A stretch of 64,000 nt of DNA from Zygnema cylindricum (taxonomy: Eukaryota; Streptophyta; Zygnematophyceae; Zygnematales; Zygnemataceae), in the NCBI GenBank assembly GCA_037447655.1, contig JBBHKE010000190.1:1-64000 (forward strand), written 5' to 3'. Positions 22,974-35,758 of this stretch are shown here, in pieces. Below the pieces are notes generated by a model. The model was not told the origin of the DNA. It was given only the letters and a program-made list of their open reading frames with translations, and did not search any database. Position 1 is the first letter of the stretch. Every line of letters starts with the position of its first letter. The translations under genes and the position numbers were made by a program.

Positions 22974-22986
22974 CTCCCCTTAATTC

Positions 22987-23209
22987 CTAGTCACTTTTCA
23001 ATTTTAATCCACAGTTTTCTCTGCGATAAATCAACTTAGGGGAAGGCACTGCTTTTGTCATCATGGCTGCAATCATTTCTCTATCAGTTTTATGAACCGG
23101 TTTAATAATTTTATTTTCTACCTTCTCTCTGACAAAGCTTAGTCTAATATCCACATGCTTAGCTTTGAAGTGATGTTTCGGATTAGCTGCAATAGAGATA
23201 GCAGTTTGA
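22987..23209 (-). pseudogene. Copia polyprotein 3' end (RNase H C-terminus), cut by gap
   Basis: The minus frame reads HHFKAKHVDIRLSFVREKVE and then AAMMTKAVPSPK up to TAG at 22987-22989. This is the typical end of the Copia pol RNase H domain (family form: KHIDIR-HFVRE...DIFTKAL). The frame is open to the N gap at 23210, so the upstream polyprotein is missing. Sequence on the other side of the gap does not continue it, so the gap may hide the rest of the element. Confidence 0.85.
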
Positions 23210-23219
23210 NNNNNNNNNN
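23210..23219. other. Assembly gap (10 N)
   Basis: Ten N characters. The true length is unknown. The gap truncates the Copia element at its RNase H domain. Confidence 0.99.
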
Positions 23220-23570
23220 AACACTAGTCGGTTACTCTTGAAACGCGGACTGTACACATTTGCAGAGCGTTGTAGACCTATGCCATAAATTTTTTTACAA
23301 CCTTACATAAATCCAAAAATATAAAAATTCGACTTTAACATAAGATGTAAATCAACGTGGTTCGGTTCCAATGAGCCACCTTGGTATCTTAACATGAAAG
23401 AACATGAAGATAACAAGATTCTACGGTTACAGTATAGAACCTTGAGCCAGTCTGTACTGACAGTAGTGGTAGTAGTATCAGCAATACTTTGAAATAGTGA
23501 GAATTAACTCTTCAGTTGATAAATTCAAAGCTGATAAGTTCAAAGATGAATCATTGAAATTTCTCCATCC

Positions 23571-24556
23571 CCTTTGCTTGAAACCACCTAAGTAGAAACT
23601 TGAATAGTCGAAACTTAAATAGTTGACTTCTCAATTAAGAGTGATAAAGTTTCATAACGACTATGATGATGGTGATGACAGTCATGTCTGACCGAGTTCC
23701 AAGATATGACATTGGCATCTTAGAACAATAGAAGTACAAGAAAGTACAATTCTATGGTTCCACCGAGTAACCTTGGCTTGGTGCAACTAAATGTAGAATA
23801 CAATTTCAGCTTAAAAATATAAAAACCTAAATACATTCCAACATTTTTTTAAATACCGTATCCAGATGTTGCGAGACGTTTACACATGTCAGGCGCAAAG
23901 TTCTCATTGGCTGATCACAACGGCCAAAAATAGACGACTCAACCTCCAATTTTGACGGTATCGACAATAAACGTCATTAAGAACGCAGGATGGTAAACCA
24001 TCGGAGTACATAGAAACGGAAAGGAAGGATAAACAAAGGCTCAATGATTGCTATAGCAGGTGAAAATCTGGACGACCTATCATTATATGACGCGTGTATA
24101 TCAAGAAAAATTCGAAGACAACACTCGAAAAGACCAAACCATCTGTCAAATTTTCTGTGGACCTTTTTTTCACTCAAAACAGGCAGATGATTCGCCTAAT
24201 TTTGGGAATTGGTCGCAAAAAATAAGTTAAAACGCGTTAAGTACAGTAGACTTCAAAAAGACTATTGTCGTATATCTTCTTTTCTTCTCGCTGTTTGTAT
24301 CGGCGACGTGACGAGATGTGATGAACGGTTATAAATGTGACACGCGTCATGCAATGAGCCCATTGAGTCATCGCCCAAAACGGGCATTTTTCTGACGCGT
24401 AAATGACTAAATGGGACCGATGGGCGGGCTCCGCTCCATCAGGGATTCAGGGGCCAGAAAGCTGGTCGTTTGAAGGATCTTTTCAAATGATTGGAATACA
24501 TAACCGTCAGATCCGTCTAAATCCTACAGTTATAATTGGCCCAATCATTTAAAAAA
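23571..24556. repeat. Dispersed repeat of about 1 kb, copy 2
   Basis: Second copy of 13335-14317, same orientation, with scattered substitutions and small indels. The flanks differ. See copy 1 for structure. Confidence 0.75.
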
Positions 24557-25749
24557 TTGCGTGGTTCACACTTGGAAAAATGGGAAAACGATATCATAAT
24601 GATTTGAAAGGACTACTTTTGGCCATAGAGGTACCAAGCGTTTTAAAAGCACGCATGAAACATCGAAAAAATAATGATATATGCGCACGGAAGAAATGCA
24701 ATTTTTTTTAAACTCGTTGACCGACTTTGACTTCGTCATAAAATATAAAATAAAAAACATTTAATCAAAAGTACTACTAAAAATTAGGGTATATGCCCAT
24801 GTATAAAAGTACCTGTTTTTTAGTGTATCTTCCGTCAAAGATTTTCTCGCGGCTTCCTCTGGCTTTGCATCCACGCTGGTGGAAGGCACATGGTCTATGC
24901 CACGTGTAGCCACATAATTGCGCGTTCGTCATGGATATTTATTTTCATTTCCACGAGGCGAAATGCTATACGTTCAAGCTGCTAAAATTGAACTCCTTCA
25001 GGTCACTTGTTGCAAACTGGCAGGTTTTAACGACGGCGTATCCGAATATGCATCCGACGGTCAAGGTTTACGCCCATAACCTTGGAGAATGAAATTAGTC
25101 ATCCAGAAACTTGTTTTTCTGACAAAAAAACAAAATTGGTACTGCATTGTCTGATAGCCCGTTCCCACCGGAAAAAAATTAACTTCCGCAACAGACGAAC
25201 GTTCGAATAATGTACGGCTTTCCGAGCACCGACTTTGTAGATTTCGGAAGTTCTCGAAAAACCGTACAAACGAACTTCCTCAAAATATTGCCGGATACAG
25301 AAGTAGGGTAAAAGTTGCGTCTTTCTGTGAAACAGGCCAACAGTAACCCGAAAAGCTGACGTAGCAAAAACAACATCCGAACGGCTATTTCGTTGTTTTC
25401 GCACGAAAAATATGCATGACTTTGAGCCACCGTCGTCGTCCTTCGAACATAGTAAATTTGAAAATCTGCAGGTTTGTTTCCGCGCCTTTGTTTGATGACG
25501 TCAAAGCGTGTGACGTGTCATAGGACACCTTCGATCGGAGCTATGTGCCAAAATTTTGGTGTGAACGACACCCGTTTTCCGATGAGTTTTCGGAAAATCA
25601 TCGGAATGGGCAAAAAGATACAAATGCTCCGGTGGAAATAGGCTATGAAACTGTACATCCAGCAGTAAATAACCTCATTTTCAATCCTAAATGTAACTTT
25701 CCCCTAACTCAAAAAAAAATACTTTAATATTGGAACTATTTAACTCATT
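24557..25749. other. Intergenic stretch, no gene recognised
   Basis: The minus frames at 25099-25404 and 25179-25430 overlap each other and have no recognisable domain. No RNA gene noticed. Confidence 0.45.
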
Positions 25750-26007
25750 GTTCAAAAGTAGGCGTTTTATGGTAGGCCTTTGGAAGGCGCAAGTTGTGTT
25801 ATGGGCTTTTCATGTGATCTTCTTAGATTGCTACTTTGATTAACGACCGTCCGATGACGTTTAATTCTCTATCGAACGATGTGCAACTCAACCCTGTTAC
25901 TTTTATTTTTCATTTTGCGACCAATACAATATGGGTCTTAAGGTCATATTGTATGTTTTGCGTACAATAGGCATATTGTATGGGCCTACTTTCACCTACT
26001 TTTGAAC
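25750..26007 (+). mobile_element. GTTCAAAAGTAGG miniature element, copy 1 (family 3, short)
   Basis: The ends are GTTCAAAAGTAGG and CCTACTTTTGAAC. The interior shares GTTTTATGGTAGGCC, ATGGGCTTTTCATGTGATC and the nested palindromic AATACAATATGGGTC...CATATTGTATG block with the other three copies. This copy lacks the TTGGTCCGAATG tandem units and has unlike flanking dinucleotides (TT and TG), so it is the most diverged. Confidence 0.75.
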
Positions 26008-26599
26008 TGTGGTTTAACTAGCGTAAATTACTCTACTGCCGAATATTTCTAGGTAGTGTAATGTACGAAATGTGTCAGTCCGTACTATAAATTCTCATTA
26101 TTTCGTACAGATGTTTATAATAAGTGTCAAATAATGGCGTCGACAGGGAAAATTGAGTGCGTCATGCGGAAAAGCGTACTCGTATTTGAATTCAAGTCAT
26201 AAAGACGAAAGAAAGTCGCGTTAACCTGTTCTCACGTGTTCATGCGTCGAATTTGTGAACATGGACTATCGCGGCTACAGTAAAAACATGGGAACTTGTA
26301 TCGATTCCTTAACTTTAACAGCGATTCACGGTGTACTTTTTGACTTTTATTGGAAAATTCCCTACATGTTTTCCGTACATTAAATCCGTACACGAAATCT
26401 ACGAGTTTTACGAAAATTTCAAAATCTTAAAAAAATAACGCATTTTTGTAGAAAAGTGAAAATCCGTACGTTTGGTACCTCTCCTTTTGGCCTTTGATGG
26501 AGCGGTGGTCTTACGCTACCATAGTTGTCCCGTGCGCATAATACGCACGAAACGAACGCGCGAATACTACGCACGATACGCATTTAACGATGATGAAAA
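26008..26599. other. Intergenic stretch with one family-2 terminus
   Basis: At about 26317-26336 the sequence ACAGCGATTCACGGTGTA matches a family-2 right end, but no left partner was found, so it is probably a relic. Nothing else recognised. Confidence 0.45.
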
Positions 26600-27140
26600 T
26601 GTAACAAAATACGTACCCGTACTTTTTTCGTACATTTTCGTACTGTCTTCGTACATTTCAATACTTTTAGGGTTATTAAAGGAGGTTTGAGGAACTTTAG
26701 GGTACATTCTTCTGCATTCTCATGTATTTATGTTAAGCATCCAGCTTTTATTCGTACATTTACGTACAATGTCCGTAATTTTTCGTAATTTTGACGGTTA
26801 TTATTTTGATTGTTTTAGGGTACGTTTTTGTACGTTTCCGTATATTTCAGTTATACGGACTTACATCTTTTGTACATCTACGTACAACGTCCGTATATCT
26901 TAGTACTTTTAGGGTTATTGAAGGGGGGAATTTAGGGTGTTTAGGGTACTTCCCGTGCATTTTGTACATTCCGGTAAATTACAGTTCAACTGCCTTGCAT
27001 TATTCGTACTCTTTGGTTTTTTAGGGTGCACCTTTCGTACAATGCCGTACATTTCCGTATGTTTCTCGTACGTTCTAGGATTTTCAAGGATTTTTTAGGG
27101 TTAAGGGGACGGTGTCCGTACGTTTTTGTACATCGTACAG
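26600..27140. repeat. GTAC-rich block with TTTAGGG motifs
   Basis: CGTAC/GTACA words recur every 10-40 bp, interleaved with TTTAGGG or TTTTAGGGTT words. Two longer segments (about 26640-26810 and 26880-27040) look like diverged copies of one another, sharing TACTTTTAGGGTTATT(A/G)AAGG. It is not a perfect satellite. Confidence 0.5.
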
Positions 27141-27457
27141 CCAAAGCTACAGTATTGTAACGAACGGTATGAAAGTAACGAATACTACGTAAAATCGTAT
27201 AAAAGTCGAAATCCGTACGACTAGGACAACTAGGGGAAAAAGAGCTCTGAAAAAGAAAAAACTTGATATTTTTTCGAAGAATCTGGTGACAGATCGAGAG
27301 ACATAAATAATATCAGAAGCCGTCGTGGAAAGTTCCAGAATTAGTGACGTCGACAGTGTCATAAACATGCATGACGCCGACAATGTCACAGAAAACCAGA
27401 CGTTTACAATGTCACTATGAGAGTCTACAAAAGTACGACTTCTGTATTCGAACCATA

Positions 27458-27754
27458 GTTCAAAAGTAGGCGTTTTATGGTAGGCCTTTGGTCGGCGACT
27501 TTATCGTAAGTTGAGTTATGGGCTTTTCATGTGATCTTCTTAGATCGCTACTTTGATCAGCGACCGTCCGATCGTCAGAATCTGACGGTGAAAGCAAATA
27601 TTTTTGGTCCGAATGTTTTAATTGGTCCAATTTTTGGTCCGAATGTTTTAATTGGTCCGAATAGGTCCGAATACAATATGGGTCTTAAGGTCATATTGTA
27701 TGTTTTGCATACAATAGGCATATTGTATGGGCCTACTTTCACCTACTTTTGAAC
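27458..27754 (+). mobile_element. GTTCAAAAGTAGG miniature element, copy 2 (family 3)
   Basis: 297 bp with inverted ends GTTCAAAAGTAGG/CCTACTTTTGAAC and flanking TA at 27456-27457 and 27755-27756. It contains two TTTTGGTCCGAATGTTTTAA units and the CATATTGTATG palindromes. It is non-coding, and the short frame across it is chance. Confidence 0.88.
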
Positions 27755-27860
27755 TAGGATTCGAACATTGTCATAACCGTATAGTGCGTACGGAGAGTCT
27801 TTAATACCGTACATTACAATCTCTGCTTGTACGGTTTCAGCGGTGCATGCCCTTAGCCTC

Positions 27861-28401
27861 TACACCGCGCATCGTTATTAGTGTCAAAGTTTAAATAGTG
27901 TGTAAGTAAATATACCATCATTGACGCTAATTAAGAATTTGAAAATTAAAAAAAAAAAGGTTTATTCTAATTTCAGTGTTAACGCTAATTTGGAACAGCA
28001 AAAATGGAAAATTTTCTGTACGATTATATACATATTATATGTATCCGTACAAAATAAAAAAATCGTACACCGTAGTGAAATTTAAATATCCGTACATGTC
28101 AGACTTATTTACATGTCAGACCAATCCCATTTTTTTAGCGCACGTTCCTATGCGAACGCGTCCGATTTAATTCATTTTTTGTAAAATTTTCAACTAAAAA
28201 GGTACATTTATGTACGGTCTGACATCAACCGTACACCACACTATTTACATATTAATGTACTTTCGTTCTGTACGCTAATTTGTACGGAACCTCAATTAGC
28301 GTCAAGGAAAAATTAAAATCACTTATACTATTTTTGGAAAAAAATCAAAATTTTAAGAACCCAAATTAGTGACCTTGACACTAATAACGATGCGCGGTGT
28401 A
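27861..28401. mobile_element. ATTAGCG-type miniature element, 541-bp class
   Basis: It starts TACACCGCGCATCGTTATTA and ends TAATAACGATGCGCGGTGTA, an inverted repeat of about 24 bp with TA at both ends. The interior differs from the 203- and 220-bp classes, with GTACA words and CTAATT/AATTAG motifs near the ends. It has no coding capacity. Confidence 0.8.
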
Positions 28402-29564
28402 GTATGTTAGGGGTACTTTTTCTTGGCGACTGTTGTAAGTGCTACGCACGAATCTCTATGACTGCTAGGAATCAGCCTGAACATGTCTTTTAGGGATTCT
28501 GAACACAGTCGTACAACAAAAAAATGAAGACAGCTGCAAACTCCAAAAGAAATTTTCAAGTACTGTACTTTTCGAATTGAAATCATATTGACCAATGTTG
28601 TGGATTCTGTTTACCGTTGACAAATTTCTTTCAGGAAGTGCACCGAATTGTCGGAATTTGTCAGGATTTTTGCGGACACCTTTGTTTGTAGGAGAGTACT
28701 GTACTTTTTTTGACTTTTTAGCCACGTGGCTAAGGCGGTCTCATTTCGCGGACGGACTTCTCGGCGAATGGACTTTTTGGGCGAGGACCTTTCATGCTCG
28801 TCCATTCCTTAACTTGACATGGGTATGTTGAGTGCGCAGAAATAAAAATTATGTTTGCGCTTAATTGGGTAATTAATTAATTATGAGTACGCGGTTCCAT
28901 TATGTTTGAAAAGTCTTTATTGCAAAAATTGCGATGGCAAAACCATCTGTGTACGCGGTATCTGGCGTTACGGGGCGCCAGTAATCGAAGCAACTGGGCA
29001 GAAACATAGAAAAGTTTCCGAGAAATGAGAAATCCCTCGCAACGCCATCGGTTTTGACTGCTAAGTCCATCGTGTATCGATGTTAGTGTTAAGTGTTTTT
29101 CTCGCCACTTAAACATCTTCCCTCCGTGTACACCTGTTCGATTTTCAATTGAGACCCCAATTGGAAGCTGAAGATTTTGCCTTTCAATCGCAACAGTCCG
29201 ATTAACAATGGGATCTCCAGAGAAACTCGTTAATGAATATTATCGAATCCTTATGTCAGATTAGGAGAGTTTGACGTCATGCGTGTAGATAACATCCAAT
29301 GAAGTGTCGAAGAAGGCAAACTCTCAAAGATCCAGTACTGATTTTTTTTTGCAGATTTGAGATTTGTCGAGCAATCAGTCGTACGTTGGCGTACGGATTA
29401 CGTTTCGGATGGCTCTCTGGACCTTTAGCCTGAGTGTTTGTTGTTTCTACTTCAAATGACGTGGACGATTTTGAACCGCTTAAGTAAATAATGCAAGGAA
29501 GAAAACAAACAACTTGTATTAATAAAGACTATTTTGTGTGAAATGAGGGGACGGGATTATCTGT
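28402..29564. other. Upstream flank of the RHM gene, nothing recognised
   Basis: Low-GC spacer with short chance frames on both strands (for example 28465-28725 minus and 28877-29116 minus). It likely includes the distal RHM promoter. Confidence 0.45.
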
Positions 29565-29572
29565 TATAAAAG
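29565..29572 (+). promoter_or_regulatory. Putative TATA box of the RHM gene
   Basis: TATAAAAG lies about 150 bp upstream of the RHM start codon, a suitable distance for a plant core promoter with a 5' UTR of about 120 bp. It directly abuts sequence at 29572-29594 that resembles a family-2 miniature-element end. Confidence 0.5.
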
Positions 29573-29722
29573 CTAACAGCGATTCGTGACGTAGCATTGT
29601 GCAGGGTTCTGTTTTGCTCAGTCTGTGAGGATCCTCACAGGGAGTGTAGATCTATTTTGCCAGACTCTTGCGTTGCACTTGCCGCAACTACCAACGTGTG
29701 AAGAATAGCTTAGCAGTAAGCC

Positions 29723-32700
29723 ATGGCGGATACTTATGTTCCCAAGGCTATCCTAGTTACAGGAGCTGCAGGCTTCATTGCCAGCCATGTGGCAAACCGG
29801 CTTGTTAAGAATTACCCTCACTATAAAATTGTGGTGTTGGATAAGCTGGACTACTGTTCCAGCTTGAAAAATTTGGCTGAGGCAAGGAAGTCTCCTAATA
29901 TGAAGTTTGTCAAGGGCGATATTGCAAGCGCAGATCTGGTGAACTACTTGCTTCTTTCTGAAGGAATTGACACGATCATGCACTTTGCTGCTCAGACACA
30001 CGTGGATAACTCTTTTGGAAACAGTTTTGAGTTCACAAAGAACAACATATACGGAACTCACGTTCTCCTGGAAGCGTGTAAAGTGGCTGGAAACATTCGC
30101 CGTTTCATCCACGTCAGCACAGATGAAGTTTACGGTGAAACTGAGGCTGACGCTATTGTTGGTAACCATGAAGCTTCTCAACTGCTACCGACAAATCCAT
30201 ACTCTGCCACCAAAGCTGGAGCGGAGATGCTTGTCATGGCTTATGGACAATCTTACAACATTCCTTTTATTACAACCAGAGGAAATAATGTATATGGTCC
30301 TAACCAGTTTCCTGAGAAACTGATCCCAAAGTTCATGCTGCTGGCTATGCAAGGCAAAAGCCTTCCTATCCATGGTGATGGCTCTAATGTCAGGAGTTAC
30401 CTCTATTGTGAAGATGTTGCAGAGGCCTTTGACATTGTTCTTCATAAGGTGACTGGACGAGAACTGTTTACCTACTTTGTTTTAGAATCCCTGATCCGTC
30501 TTTCTGCTTGTATTTTCCCCCGCGTCTTCATTTGTATTTTTGGCAATTTGTTTCTCTTTTTTTGTTTGAGATCTTGAATTTTGATTCTTTCAACTGATTT
30601 TTGTTCCAGTAAACGTTATAGTTAATCAGTGTTGTTGACAATATTGTTTTTATTACAGAGTATAAAATTTTCTACTATTACTGAAGCTCTCATATTGTTT
30701 CTTGTGCTCTTCATTAGTATGTTTGCTGTTTTTATTTCCTTCAGATCTGTCCTCCTGTGTTAATATTGACGATAAGCTGATATTTTTCTTCATTTGATTC
30801 GCTCTATGCGCTGCATATTACAGTCTCCTTGGTGTCTTTTTTCTCTTACCAGCAGAGATCTTACTGCTCACACTATTTATCAAACTCTTTGGTGTTTTTA
30901 CTTTGTTTTACCTGCACATGTCTTGCTGCGGGTAGTAATTTTGACGTCTACTTGATATTTTTTTTCTCTTGCTAGCACAGATCTCGCTGTTTTTGCTGCA
31001 AGTTAGTCTCCTTGATGTTTTTTTTTTTTCTCACCAGCACGAATATTTTCGGGTTCCTTGCTATTTCATGGCGTAATTTTCTAATGTTGTTGGTTATTTT
31101 GCAGGGTACTATTGGCAACGTTTACAACATTGGCACAAAGAAAGAGAGAAGAGTTCTTGATGTGGCAAGAGACATTTGCAGCCTCCTTGGTTTGGAAGCT
31201 GATTCATTAATCAAACTTGTTGAAAATCGGCCTTTCAATGATCAGCGCTACTATCTTGATGATGCTAAATTAAAAAATATAGGATGGCAAGAGCGCACTA
31301 CTTGGGAAGATGGGCTGAAGAAAACTTTGGAATGGTACCGTTCTCATCCTGACTATTGGGGAGATGTTTCTGCTGCACTTGTGCCTCATCCTCGTAACAA
31401 TACCATCATCGGTGGTGCTGCTATGCTTCCGGAGGAGATTAAAGAGGTGGCTGGCGGTGCCAGTGCTGGTCAAGGTGCTTTGAAATTCTTGATCTATGGC
31501 CGGACTGGGTGGATTGGAGGTTTGTTGGGCAAGTACTGTGATGAGCAGGGAATTGCCTATCAGTATGGTGCTGGTCGTCTGGAGGACAGAGCTTCTATTG
31601 AAGCTGATATTGCTGCCATCAAGCCAACACATGTTTTCAATGCAGCGGGAGTTACTGGCAGGCCTAATGTTGATTGGTGTGAATCTCATAAGACAGAGAC
31701 AATCCGAGCTAATGTTATCGGTGTCCTTACATTGGCAGATGTAACCAGGTGAATTTTTCAACTTGTTTCTCTTTTAGCTAGTGTATTTGACCCTCATGTC
31801 CCCTCTTTGGGTGGATCTCAATGTCATGATTAGGTCTATGATGGTGAGCTGAATAGGTTAGGTCTTTGGCCATGTGTGTGAGTGATGCCTTGACTTATGA
31901 AGTCAGCCTGGTTTTGTTTGGTCGTTGTGAAGCATGATTATTGACCTTTCATTAAATGTTCTGGTGACCACCTCACTGACTATTACAGGGCTATGATGCA
32001 GGAAGTATGATTTAACTGTGATCAATTATGCTACTGGCTGTATTTTTGAGTATGATGCAACACACCCGGAGTTCAGTGGCATAGGATTTAAGGAGGAGGA
32101 TAAGCCAAACTTCTTCGGGTCGTATTACTCACGAACAAAAGCAATGGTGAGAAGTAAATGGCAGCAGCAATGGTTCTTGATGGATGTTATGATTGCCCCA
32201 AGAATACTTTTACTTGTCTATTTACAGGCTATACCAGTGATTTTTGTTCTAGCTTAACTGCTCGATGAATTGAACAAAATGGCTTTCATATCGCTTATCA
32301 TTTCAACCATTAATATTGAAACTAATTTTATTTAAAACTGTTGTTTTAGTCCGCTATTGGTTTAAACCAAATGCACGCCTCACTGAATTACCTCTGAAGT
32401 TAGTGTACAATAAATTCAGATTATAGCTATGTACTCCCGAAAATTTGATTGTGCAACTTTTTGCGGATTTAATGAGCATCACTTCCTGAATGATTTTTTT
32501 TTTCCCTAGGACGCCATTGACGCTTCTGCTAATATATATTGAAATGTACATGATCTTGTAGATTACAGAATATTTTTGAAATGTTCTTCTTACGTCGTCT
32601 CTGTTTCTAAGCCACTAGTATCCGGAAGGCTGGATTTTCTGAAAATAAATATGAATTTTCTTTTTGCTGAAGGGGATAGTTTATGGTTGATTCAACTTGA

Positions 32701-33514
32701 TTATGAATGTTGCGTGCTGAAGAGTATTGAAATTTGTGGCTCAAATTAGCATTAAAATTGTGTTTTTAACACATCTTTAATCTGTCCGTTTTCTCTTGCA
32801 GGTAGAGGAATTGTTGCAAGAGTATGATAATGTTGCAATCCTTCGTGTCCGCATGCCCATTACCTCTGATCTGGCTAATCCTCGCAATTTCATCACCAAG
32901 ATATCTCGCTATCAGAAGGTGAGTCATGGTGATTGGATGGTTCACAGAGAAAGGATGTTCAGATTACAAATCTTACAGTTATATAGCTGTGCCACAATGG
33001 GCTATAGTTGAAAGCATTTGTCTGAAGGCAGGTGTTCAAATGATTTTTTCCTGGCAGGTGGTGAACATCCCCAACTCCATGACCGTTTTGGACGAGTTGC
33101 TGCCTATTTCAGTAGAGATGGCAAAGAGGAACTGTCGTGGCATCTGGAACTTCACTAATCCAGGGGTTATAAGCCACAACGAGGTTTTAGAGCTCTACAA
33201 AGAATACATTGATCCCAGTTTTACTTGGAGCAATTTCTCCTTGGAAGAACAGGTGAGAATTCTTGATGGATATCCAGAGCTCTGACGCGTTTGGGTTTAT
33301 CAGGACCTTCTGTGTGTGTGGTTGTTTTTTTTTTATTATTATTGCTTATAAAAGTTTTGAGATGCTGGTGCAGGCAAAGGTTATTGTGGCCGCCCGAAGC
33401 AATAACGAGTTGGATGCAAGCAAGCTGAAGAACGAGTTTCCAGAGTTGTTGGACATTAAGTCTTCACTGATTAAATATGTTTATGAACCTAATTCCAAAG
33501 TTGGGAAGAAGTAG
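29723..33514 (+). CDS. RHM: UDP-rhamnose synthase, RHM-type bifunctional enzyme
   Basis: Converts UDP-glucose to UDP-L-rhamnose in the cytosol for pectin and other glycosylation. Exons: 29723-30448, 31105-31748, 32002-32146, 32802-32918, 33058-33252, 33374-33514. All introns are GT-AG and the phases join to 655 residues, near the roughly 670 usual for plant RHM. The N-terminal 4,6-dehydratase half has the nucleotide-binding GAAGFIA (14-20), catalytic T-D-E (133-135) and Y160-SAT-K164. The C-terminal epimerase/reductase half has GRTGWIG (374-380), ATGCIFEYD and Y499-SRT-K503, then NIPNSMTVLDELLP and GIWNFTNPG. Every key residue expected is present and no stop or shift interrupts the frame. The start is supported by AAGCC-ATG-G context and a TATA-like box upstream. 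The gene looks functional. Confidence 0.96.
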
Positions 33515-34611
33515 ATCTGCTGATGTGTATTCTGTTATTGAATTCGAAAGGATGTTCCTTTGGGTAAATAGCCTGATTCTATGCCAGGGATACAACATAG
33601 GTTTTCCTTGAGTGTGTGTTATTAGTCAATGTCATAAACTGTGTGATTGCAATTTCATTCATAGTATCAGGTATATGGGAAAGTACAAGCTTATAGTTTT
33701 TTTCGTTCGATTGTTTTCAGTTATTGTTCACCATTGTTAGGAATCGTCCTTTAAATTGAAGCTGTGGAATCACTGTTTTTACTATTTTTCTCCTTTCAAT
33801 GAAATGTAATTTGTGAATGATTGCCTCAGCTCATTCCTATGCCGTTGGAAGTGTCAATTACCAATAATCATGTTCATATTCATGATCATGTAGATGTTTT
33901 TCTAATTTTCTGGAGAAATTTCTATTTTGTGATCATTAACGGCATCAAAATCTTTGAGTTCAGACTTAGAGGTCAGTGAGCATTTTTCTTTATATCCACT
34001 ATAATTGTGGTTGTCATTTCAATACAGAGTGATGCATGTAGTGGTGTATATGCAGTGTAACTTTTAGATACCTAGTATGTTTTCGTCTTGCTTTAGATAC
34101 ATATTATTTCATTTCTTCTCTTTTGGTGAGGTGTTTGACACAACGACCAGAAAAAACAAAAAGACCTGAACTTGGGAACCTGTAAAATCAGCCAATCATT
34201 TAAGAAAAATTTGACTATAGTTTACTTAAGTTCATGCTGTCACATTGCCTAAAACTTGCTGTTTCTAAAAAAAATCTAGATAAAGCAACTTTACGCTAAA
34301 ACCACCGAGCACAGGAGTGAAATGGTGACATTAAATATATAGAAATGGAAATACAGGAATAATGGAAGGACAGAAGGATATAGGAAATGAAGTATTAATC
34401 AAGAAGCAAGCCCTCAAGCTTCTGGATCCAAAATTACAGGGTCTAATTTGTGGGGACAACAAGGGAGACAAGTGCCATAACTGTGAAAAGTATTTATGAG
34501 TTATCGGAAAGGGCAGGATACAGACTTGACGTCCTAGCCAAAGAAAATCCAAGGTAATTACGTCAGATGGGCACTGACCGTACTCACCTTCGACTTTATG
34601 TTAATATGGCC
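33515..34611. other. 3' flank of RHM
   Basis: The first few hundred AT-rich bases presumably form the 3' UTR. No further gene recognised. A CCAATCATTTAAGAAAA stretch near 34191 resembles the right edge of the 1-kb dispersed repeat. Confidence 0.5.
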
Positions 34612-34619
34612 GACTTTAT

Positions 34620-35530
34620 TAAAAAGCGCGATGGTAAACCATCTGAGTCCATAAGAACAAAAAGAAGTAGCATTGCTAAAACTGAGAAACCACATAACAA
34701 GGGAATAAACAAAAGGGAAAATCAAGGCAAAAACTACGAAAATACGAAAGGATGGCAAGGAAGTCTAAAACACCCAAAAAAACCAAATCCAACAAACAAA
34801 ACATCAAAGGAAAATGCTAACACGTAGCAAAAAGAACCCCCAACATAACTAAAAATTTACAGAAAGCAACCACATATGTCCCCGAATCCCGGAGGAGCAC
34901 GAGGAGGAAGTTCCGGAACACGGCGTCGATCCATAACGGCAATAGACGATCGAAGTAATATAGAAGCCAACACCCGTTGTAGGGCCACGGAAAAACGTTG
35001 ACGATAAAAGGAAGTAAGGACTGAAACAGGAGGGCTCCCAGGTCCTCGCCTCTCGACCGAGCGTCGACCACAAGAACGGAAAAACTTGTCCAAAGCAACA
35101 CCCAAGCAACCAAATATCTCGACCGCCATCCGAATGAAGCCATCCTTAGCGTCGCGATGTGCATAATCACGCTCTTTCCTTTTAGCTGCGTCACGGTCAG
35201 CCACTCCCATATGCCGAGCCGCTTGGTTGACGACTGTAGTTGAGGTAGGGTTCGTCAAAACAATGTCACCAAATGTACGACGCGCACCATCAAGTAATAC
35301 AAGGTCGATCCGACGCGAAGGAATAATGTGAGAGACCTCGCGACGAACAGAAAATCCCCCCTCAGAAGCGATAGTAGCGATGGTGTCTCGAATCGTGTCG
35401 TGCGCATGAATCAACTCGCCCCCGTGGGAGCAACGAAGCAAATGGACCCCATTGGGCTCGAGAACGTGGCCGCAGGAGCAAACAAGTGAGCCAAGCAAAG
35501 GTGGGTGAGGGAGGCCAAGCCGGAATCTTT
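34620..35530 (-). mobile_element. RLE-type non-LTR retrotransposon, copy B, 5'-truncated
   Basis: The minus frame 34857-35498 encodes only the C-terminal part: CSCGHVLEPNGVHLLRC knuckle, RREVSHIIPSRRIDLVLLD, FGDIVLTNPTST, MAVEIFGCLGVALDKF and TSFYRQRFSVALQRV. It is collinear with the 3' ends of copies C and D. The insert is flanked by the 8-bp repeat GACTTTAT at 34612-34619 and 35531-35538. A 3'-anchored, 5'-truncated copy with a target duplication is what target-primed reverse transcription leaves. This fragment is open over 213 residues, so the insertion is fairly young. Confidence 0.85.
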
Positions 35531-35758
35531 GACTTTATGTGGTACAGACAGCCTTCGGACCATCTTTGTCCGCCAATTTAACGGTGGACACTTCTTATTG
35601 GATGTATTTTTATTTCCTGCCTTTTCTGTGGGATACCGAGTTTGTCTCACGCGGAGTCTTGCCGAATATTTGTTTCAAATAGATAAATACACACGAAAAT
35701 ACCTATGTACACAACCCGTATCCCGCGAGACACGTGGGAAACCCAAATTTTTTTCATA

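Noticed and set aside
26600-27140. Chromosome end
   Set aside because: TTTAGGG words are isolated and irregular, and unique sequence with genes continues on both sides.
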